Both the position numbers and the translations under genes were made by a program. Below the pieces are notes generated by a model. That model did not search any database. It saw nothing but the letters and a program-made list of their open reading frames with translations, and was not told where the DNA came from. From the NCBI GenBank assembly GCA_905214865.1, contig CAJMNO010000004.1, positions 78,396 to 142,395 on the forward strand: a stretch of DNA of 64,000 bases. Direction: 5' to 3'. The first letter of the stretch is position 1. Each line of letters opens with the position of its first letter. Origin of the DNA: an uncultured bacterium (GTDB lineage: Bacteria; Actinomycetota; Coriobacteriia; Coriobacteriales; Atopobiaceae). Shown here piece after piece: positions 59,538-64,000 of the stretch.

Positions 59538-59606
59538 CCCACAATCGGTAAGTCACAGCGACCATAATCAGTAAGTGGGATGGCCCACAATCAGCGAGTG
59601 GCGAGG
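59538..59606. repeat. Three 23-bp tandem repeats
   Basis: Units 59538-59560, 59561-59583 and 59584-59606 share CCACAATCAGTAAGTGG with small changes and no spacer. They lie just downstream of the GIY-YIG gene stop on its strand. Confidence 0.75.
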
Positions 59607-59666
59607 CCAACGGCTGGGTGACGGCGTACTCCGGCGGCTGCAGGACGCGCTGTCTTGGGACAGCGC

Positions 59667-61727
59667 CTATCCCTCGGAGCCCGCCCGCTGCATGTCGAGC
59701 AGATGGCGTTCCAGCCCCTCGTCGACCGCAAAGAGGTACAGGCCGTGGACGCCACGCTTGAGCAGGACGTTGAGCTCGTGCCTGAGGTTGTCCTCGGGCC
59801 TCTCGCTTCCGTTGATTGCCTGGCTGTTGCAGCTCTTGGCGGGGTCGAACACCAGGTGCCCATCGCGCCAGCAGACGGACGGGCCGATGATGACGCCGGC
59901 GTAGTTGAGGTCGAACCCCTGGATGGTGTAGATGGAGCCGCACTCACCCAGGGTGTGGCTCTGCTCCGCCCACGCCTTGCCCTTGTCCCGCCTCGCCTCC
60001 TCGGGCATCTGGGTGGTCTGGTAGTTCCACGGCATGTGGAAGCACTCCGGGGCGTCCGTCTCGCGGACTTCGGATTGGCCGTCTGACCGGCGGACATCCT
60101 GCCCGAGCGAGACCCAGTGGCCCTCCTCCCGGACGATGCGGACCTCCCACGCCCCTCCCGAGGCGGGGTGCGACTTGCTCGAGTACGGCCAGTCGTACGT
60201 GGCAAGCACGCGGGAGAGCCCGTGGGACGTGTCGTCGACCATCTCGCCCGACCTGTCGTCGAAGGTCAGGGCGCGCTCCTCGATCGCGGACCTCAGCGCA
60301 AACGGGGAGTCGAAGACCCTGATCTGGTAGGGTTCGTGCCCGTCCCGTGGGATGTCGCGGGGGATTGGGCCCACGCCCCTGCCGCTGGCGAAGTCGTCGA
60401 TCCACGCGACGACCTCATCGCAGGCGTCGATGCGATACTGCTGCCGAAGCAGCAGGTTGGAGACGTGAAACGGGAAGTGGTCGAGCTCGGCCTGCCTCCT
60501 AGGGCAGTCGGTGCGCCTGCCCGCGAAGCGCCCCTGCGGGAACAGGGCGTCGCGCATCGCCGGGGCAAGCTCCTGCGACTTCCTCAGCACCTGGCCCAGG
60601 TCGTACACCGCCACGACGACCCGCGCGCGCCGCATGATGTCAACGAGCATGTTTCTGGATCCGCGATACCCCTGGTTGCCCTCGTTGAGGAGGAGGTGGG
60701 CCTCGTCCACAAGCACGACGTCCGCGGGGCGCGTGGGGTGGTCCTGCCTGTCCAGGCCCTTGCCGTGCCCCAGCTCGCTGCGCTGGTTGATGAACTGCGT
60801 CGGGGCAAGGACGACCTTGCCGTCGGACCCCTGCAGCGCAAGCCGGCGCATGATGGCGTTGTAGACGGTGAGCTGCTCCTTGTGGTTGACCAGCAGGCAC
60901 GCGTCAACGGGCCTCTCCCCTGATCCCAGCTCGTTCATGACGCGGAGGAACAGGTGGCTCAAAAGCACGGTCTTGCCGGTCCCCGCCATGCCCTCGACCA
61001 CGATGAGCTCGCCGGTGGAGACGGGCGCGTCCGGGTCCGCCGGCACCTCTCCCCCGCTTGGCAGCGCCTGGCGCAGGCGGGCGAGAATCGCGTCCTCCGC
61101 GTTGAGCTGGTCCCTCCCGAGGGCATGGAACGGCGAGGCCTTGAAGATGGCGGAGTCCCGGATGATCGACTCCGCGGGGAAGAGCCGGGGCTCGTATCGG
61201 TTGAGCTTGCGCCACGCTGCCGATGTGATGGCGGGGAGCTCGCGCTTGGTGTAGTAGTCGTCCTGGGGATTGCCGCGCCCGTTGACCAGGGTCACGTCCT
61301 CCACGTCGGACGCGAGGAGGTAGCTCAGGAAGGTGTTCTCGAGGTCGAGCGTGAGCGACTTGTTGAAGTGGTCCTGGCCAATGACCAGCATGCGGGCGTC
61401 CGACTGGTTCAGCTGGCGCCACGCCTTCCTGCCGCGCTCGGAGCGGTACGTGGCCTCGTCCGAGTAGTGCTCCTTGGTCCGGCGTACGATGGAGTTTGTC
61501 TCGCCCACGTACACCAGGAACCTGTCGCGTTCGAACCCGCTGCGCGTGCGCTCGTGCCGCTTGCCGTGGATGATATAGACCGTTGGGTAGGTCTTCAGGA
61601 GGGCCCGGTCCTCCCGCGAGACCTTGCGGCCATCGACCTCGCGGTCGGCGTCGTCGATGCTCTGCTCTACCTCTCGGTCGTCCTCGCGAAAGGGGACGTC
61701 GATGACTATGGGCTGCCTTGGCGCCAT
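59667..61727 (-). CDS. GIY-YIG nuclease fused to DUF2075 helicase-like ATPase
   Basis: The 686-residue protein has an N-terminal GIY-YIG domain (VYII 50-53, VYVG 72-75, an arginine and H88 nearby, E130 in DLENTFL) and a DUF2075 domain of superfamily-1 helicase type (Walker A GMAGTGKT 246-253, DEAH 341-344, a QQYRID segment and late IQGFDLNYAGVI). DUF2075/GIY-YIG proteins are seen beside phage-defence and restriction genes. It probably acts on nucleic acid as a nuclease-translocase. GGGAGGG precedes the ATG at 61727. Repeat arrays lie on both sides, and a MazG-like gene is upstream. Confidence 0.88.
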   Translation of the reverse strand: MAPRQPIVIDVPFREDDREVEQSIDDADREVDGRKVSREDRALLKTYPTVYIIHGKRHERTRSGFERDRFLVYVGETNSIVRRTKEHYSDEATYRSERGRKAWRQLNQSDARMLVIGQDHFNKSLTLDLENTFLSYLLASDVEDVTLVNGRGNPQDDYYTKRELPAITSAAWRKLNRYEPRLFPAESIIRDSAIFKASPFHALGRDQLNAEDAILARLRQALPSGGEVPADPDAPVSTGELIVVEGMAGTGKTVLLSHLFLRVMNELGSGERPVDACLLVNHKEQLTVYNAIMRRLALQGSDGKVVLAPTQFINQRSELGHGKGLDRQDHPTRPADVVLVDEAHLLLNEGNQGYRGSRNMLVDIMRRARVVVAVYDLGQVLRKSQELAPAMRDALFPQGRFAGRRTDCPRRQAELDHFPFHVSNLLLRQQYRIDACDEVVAWIDDFASGRGVGPIPRDIPRDGHEPYQIRVFDSPFALRSAIEERALTFDDRSGEMVDDTSHGLSRVLATYDWPYSSKSHPASGGAWEVRIVREEGHWVSLGQDVRRSDGQSEVRETDAPECFHMPWNYQTTQMPEEARRDKGKAWAEQSHTLGECGSIYTIQGFDLNYAGVIIGPSVCWRDGHLVFDPAKSCNSQAINGSERPEDNLRHELNVLLKRGVHGLYLFAVDEGLERHLLDMQRAGSEG

Positions 61728-61905
61728 TGCCCTCCCTGGTGAGACGTGCCGTGACGTTGCCGCGAGCGCATCCGCCGGGTGGCGGTGCCCCCCGGGCCGG
61801 CTGCGTGGCCGTGGCCTCGGGCCGATGGCTTCCCGCGCGGGCGGCGCGACGGAGAGATGCGCCCCGCCCGACGGCCAGCTGGCCAATCCGATGGTACCGC
61901 CGACG

Positions 61906-62244
61906 CTAGAGTTCGGTGTACTTACTCGAGTTTCCGCGGCTCAGGCTTACAGGATACTTCTTGGCGTTGGCTTCGAGCTTGCGGTTCACGATCTGGAGGG
62001 GGTCAAGGCCGCACGCGTCCGCCATGTAGAGGCAGTAGATGAGGACGTCCGCGAGCTCCTCGGCCACCTGGTCCGTCCGCCCCTCCGCCGAGACGTCCGG
62101 GCCCGACCACTGGAACGCCTCCAGCAGCTCCGCCGCCTCGAGGCTGATCGAGATGGCAAGGTCCTTGGGTGCGTGGAACTGTGCCCAGTCCCTCTGGTCG
62201 CGGAACGCCCGCACCCTGGCGACGGTCTCCTCGTAGTCCTGCAT
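61906..62244 (-). CDS. MazG-like nucleotide pyrophosphohydrolase
   Basis: The 112-residue protein is an all-alpha NTP pyrophosphatase of the MazG-like/RS21-C6 group. ISLEAAELLEAFQW and VAEELADVLIYCLYMAD give the EExxE and ExxD metal ligands. It would hydrolyse dNTPs such as modified dCTP to monophosphates. AAGGACC-type leader is absent, but GGGGAGG lies about ten bases before the ATG. It is 178 bp upstream of the GIY-YIG gene on the same strand. Confidence 0.9.
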   Translation of the reverse strand: MQDYEETVARVRAFRDQRDWAQFHAPKDLAISISLEAAELLEAFQWSGPDVSAEGRTDQVAEELADVLIYCLYMADACGLDPLQIVNRKLEANAKKYPVSLSRGNSSKYTEL

Positions 62245-62337
62245 GCGCCACGCCCTCCCCCACTGGTGTCATTGACGGCACACATTATGCGCCGGGCGGG
62301 CGAGACGACCGCTGGCGACTCCCCCAAGCCTCACTCC

Positions 62338-62466
62338 CGGCGGGATGGCTTGCGAACACGGATACCGCGCCTCTCTCACGCGGCGGGGTGGCTTGCGAAC
62401 ACGGGCGTCGCACCTCTCTCGCCCGGCGGGATGGCTTGCGGCCGTGGGTGCCGCGCCTCTCGCCCA
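62338..62466. repeat. Three 43-bp tandem repeats
   Basis: Copies start at 62338, 62381 and 62424, exactly 43 bp apart. Shared parts are CGGCGGGATGGCTTGCG and CCGCGCCTCTCTC. The third copy is the most changed. They lie upstream of the MazG-like gene. Confidence 0.8.
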
Positions 62467-62515
62467 GAGGAACGGCCGAAAGCGACGGCCGCCATGCCAC
62501 CCCCCGAAGGAGTCC

Positions 62516-62626
62516 CGTAAGATTTGACGCGTTTAGGACCCGCCTAAACGCGTGGAATCTTACGAGACTTCGAGTTCCGTAAGACTTGACGCGTTTAGCG
62601 CCACCCCAAACGCGTCATCCTTTACG
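62516..62626. repeat. Paired 49-bp palindromes (CGTAAG...ACGCGTTTAG), copy 2
   Basis: Two palindromes, 62516-62564 and 62578-62626, are joined by 13 bp (AGACTTCGAGTTC), again a 62-bp period. Arms read CGTAAGATTTGACGCGTTTA and close variants. The linker matches that of copy 1 at ten of 13 places, 43 kb away. Confidence 0.85.
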
Positions 62627-62862
62627 ACACCGCCTCCGCGCGACGTCGAGGGAGGCGAGACGGTCGTGGCGAGAAGGGCACAACGCCGTCCCCGGAACCG
62701 ATCCCGCCGGCAGGACGGGGAACGCCCCGGCAGCCCAGTCCCACTGACCAGGCCGAGGGTCGGCACAACCCGGGGAGGCCGCTGACAGCATGGGCCCACT
62801 GACCAGGCAAAGGGCGCACGCCACAAGTCGGGCAGCCACAAGCCAGGCACCTACGCCCGCAG
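62627..62862. other. Gap downstream of GGDEF gene with a 14-bp duplication
   Basis: CCCACTGACCAGGC occurs at 62740-62753 and 62795-62808, 55 bp apart. No gene or other clear structure is seen. Confidence 0.5.
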
Positions 62863-63936
62863 TCAGTCCCTCATGCCCCGTCGCTCGACGCCCGGTTGAT
62901 CGTAGTAGCGGCGCTTGTCTCCGTACATCTGCCGCTCCGCACGCTTGACCAGGTCGATGACGTCGATGCCGGGCGCCTGCGCCACGGCAACCCCAAACGA
63001 GACGTGGCAGGACCTCTCCTCGGTGATACGCCTCGCTGCCTCGACCTGTTTGCGAATCTGGTCCTCGTCGGCGTCACGAACGAACACGACGAACTCGTCG
63101 CCACCAATGCGGAACGTGTCCTTTCCTCCAAACACCTCCTTGAGGGCAAGGCTGGTGCACTTGAGCATGGCATCCCCCGAGGCGTGCCCCGTGACCTCGT
63201 TGAGCTCGTGTAGCCCGTTGAGGTCCGCAAAGACGCAGCCCAGACTCCGCTTGCACTCGTAGGGGTACGTCGCGAGCGCCTGCTCGTAGGAGTTGCGGTT
63301 TCTGACCCCCGTAAGCAGGTCCTTCTCGCTGAGTTCGGCAAGCTTGAGCTGAGCGTACTCCTGCTGGAGCTTCATGTTGAGCGTGTAGGAGTTGATGCCG
63401 ATGCTGACGGCGGAGAAGAGACAGGAGTTCACGATGTCGTCCACGACGAACGCCGGGTTATCGAACGTCAGCGCCATGCAGATGAAGAAGGCAGTGTTGA
63501 TGAGGATGCAGAGGACGATCCTCCTGCGCCTATCAGTGAAGAGCAGGGGCGAGGCAAGCACGAAGGCAGGGAAGGCGGTTGCCACCAGGTCCGAGTTGAA
63601 CAACGTTCCCACCACCGTCGAGTAGACGAGGAGGGAGCTGATCGTCACGTAGGTGAGAGCTGAGATCTTCCTCTCGTCGCTGGGTTTCACGTGAACCGCA
63701 ATCACGCATAGGAGAAGGCAGAACACCAGCATGAGGGAGTACAGGACCCTGGCATGCCGCATCATCGCGCTGAAGAGGGACGCCAGTAGCATGACGGCTA
63801 GCATGAGGGAGAACGCGATGGTGACCACGATGATGTTCCGACGGTTCTCCTTGGAGACCTTCGGCCGTATCTGCTCCCACTCCTCGTCGGAGATGCCTTT
63901 CCCCAGTCTCGCCCTGAATTGTCTCAATGCCCCCAT
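62863..63936 (-). CDS. GGDEF-domain diguanylate cyclase with membrane sensor
   Basis: The 357-residue protein has about six membrane helices (residues about 30-185), a short linker and a GGDEF domain: DLLTGVRNRNSYEQAL start, ADLNGLHELNE metal/ring region and an intact RIGGDEFVVF active site. Inhibitory RxxD is not evident just before it. It should make cyclic di-GMP from GTP. No EAL gene or c-di-GMP riboswitch is in the window. The ribosome site before ATG 63936 is weak. Confidence 0.9.
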   Translation of the reverse strand: MGALRQFRARLGKGISDEEWEQIRPKVSKENRRNIIVVTIAFSLMLAVMLLASLFSAMMRHARVLYSLMLVFCLLLCVIAVHVKPSDERKISALTYVTISSLLVYSTVVGTLFNSDLVATAFPAFVLASPLLFTDRRRRIVLCILINTAFFICMALTFDNPAFVVDDIVNSCLFSAVSIGINSYTLNMKLQQEYAQLKLAELSEKDLLTGVRNRNSYEQALATYPYECKRSLGCVFADLNGLHELNEVTGHASGDAMLKCTSLALKEVFGGKDTFRIGGDEFVVFVRDADEDQIRKQVEAARRITEERSCHVSFGVAVAQAPGIDVIDLVKRAERQMYGDKRRYYDQPGVERRGMRD

Positions 63937-64000
63937 CGGACCGAAGACCCATTACAGTCAAGCTGAAGCCAGAGCGGTAGCCCCGAGAACCCAAGGGAAC

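Overview
The window is one continuous 64 kb stretch of very GC-rich bacterial chromosome. It is densely coded, with GTG and TTG starts beside ATG, strong GGAGG-type ribosome sites and many short gene overlaps. The content points to a strict or facultative anaerobe: a single-chain iron-sulfur L-serine dehydratase, PTS sugar uptake, FNR-type promoter sites, D-lactate dehydrogenase and amino-acid transporters, with no respiratory genes. My best guess is a Coriobacteriia actinobacterium (Olsenella/Atopobiaceae-like). This is an inference from gene style; there is no rRNA gene to confirm it. I see no insertion sequence, prophage, CRISPR array, tRNA or rRNA.

Layout. 0-10 kb: EamA exporter, LysR-YdcF pair, htpG, methyltransferase-YwaF pair, SHOCT protein, TrmL-type tRNA methylase, a tiny membrane protein behind an 11-bp direct-repeat promoter, and a diaminopentanoate-dehydrogenase-like enzyme. 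10-12.2 kb: non-coding, full of palindromic repeats. 12.2-18.5 kb: aminotransferase, azlCD with a divergent LysR gene, serine dehydratase, patatin. 18.5-20 kb: a second repeat-rich gap. 20-28 kb: ClC channel, an ABC importer operon, HAD phosphatase, XRE/DUF3955 regulator, HIRAN protein, histidine phosphatase, O-acetyltransferase. 28.3-38 kb: one large sugar locus on the minus strand (PRD regulator, PTS EIIA/EIIB/EIIC, class II aldolase, unknown membrane protein, DhaK, DhaL, fused DhaKL). 38-45.6 kb: a second HAD phosphatase, an unusual flavin disulfide oxidoreductase, an ECF S component coupled to a DUF1893 protein, LysR, Dps and a VanH-like D-lactate dehydrogenase. 45.6-47.4 kb: a toxin-antitoxin pair between two repeat arrays. 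47.4-54.5 kb: HAD, glgB, an alpha/beta hydrolase, and a TPP-riboswitch-controlled thiamine-precursor ABC operon. 54.5-59.3 kb: an FNR-box regulon (Crp/Fnr, Ric-like protein, HMA protein, metal P-type ATPase) and brnQ. 59.3-64 kb: a GIY-YIG/DUF2075 helicase-like gene, a MazG-like hydrolase and a GGDEF protein, again with repeats on both sides.

How genes work together. The sugar locus should import a polyol or ketose as its phosphate, cleave it with the aldolase and recover a dihydroxyacetone-like triose with Dha kinases; the substrate cannot be read from sequence. The thiamine operon scavenges a pyrimidine precursor or thiamine when TPP is low. The Crp/Fnr protein sits at the end of an operon whose promoter, like that of the neighbouring metal ATPase, carries a TTGAC-N4-ATCAA box at the same distance from the -10.

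The most unusual signal is in the gaps. Several unrelated families of palindromic or short tandem repeats recur with spacings close to whole turns of B-DNA: about 105, 72 and 116 bp in four-unit modules, 62 bp in pairs, 41-42 bp in arrays. Modules of different sequence share the same geometry, and the arrays tend to bracket gene blocks. I know of no described element with this design.
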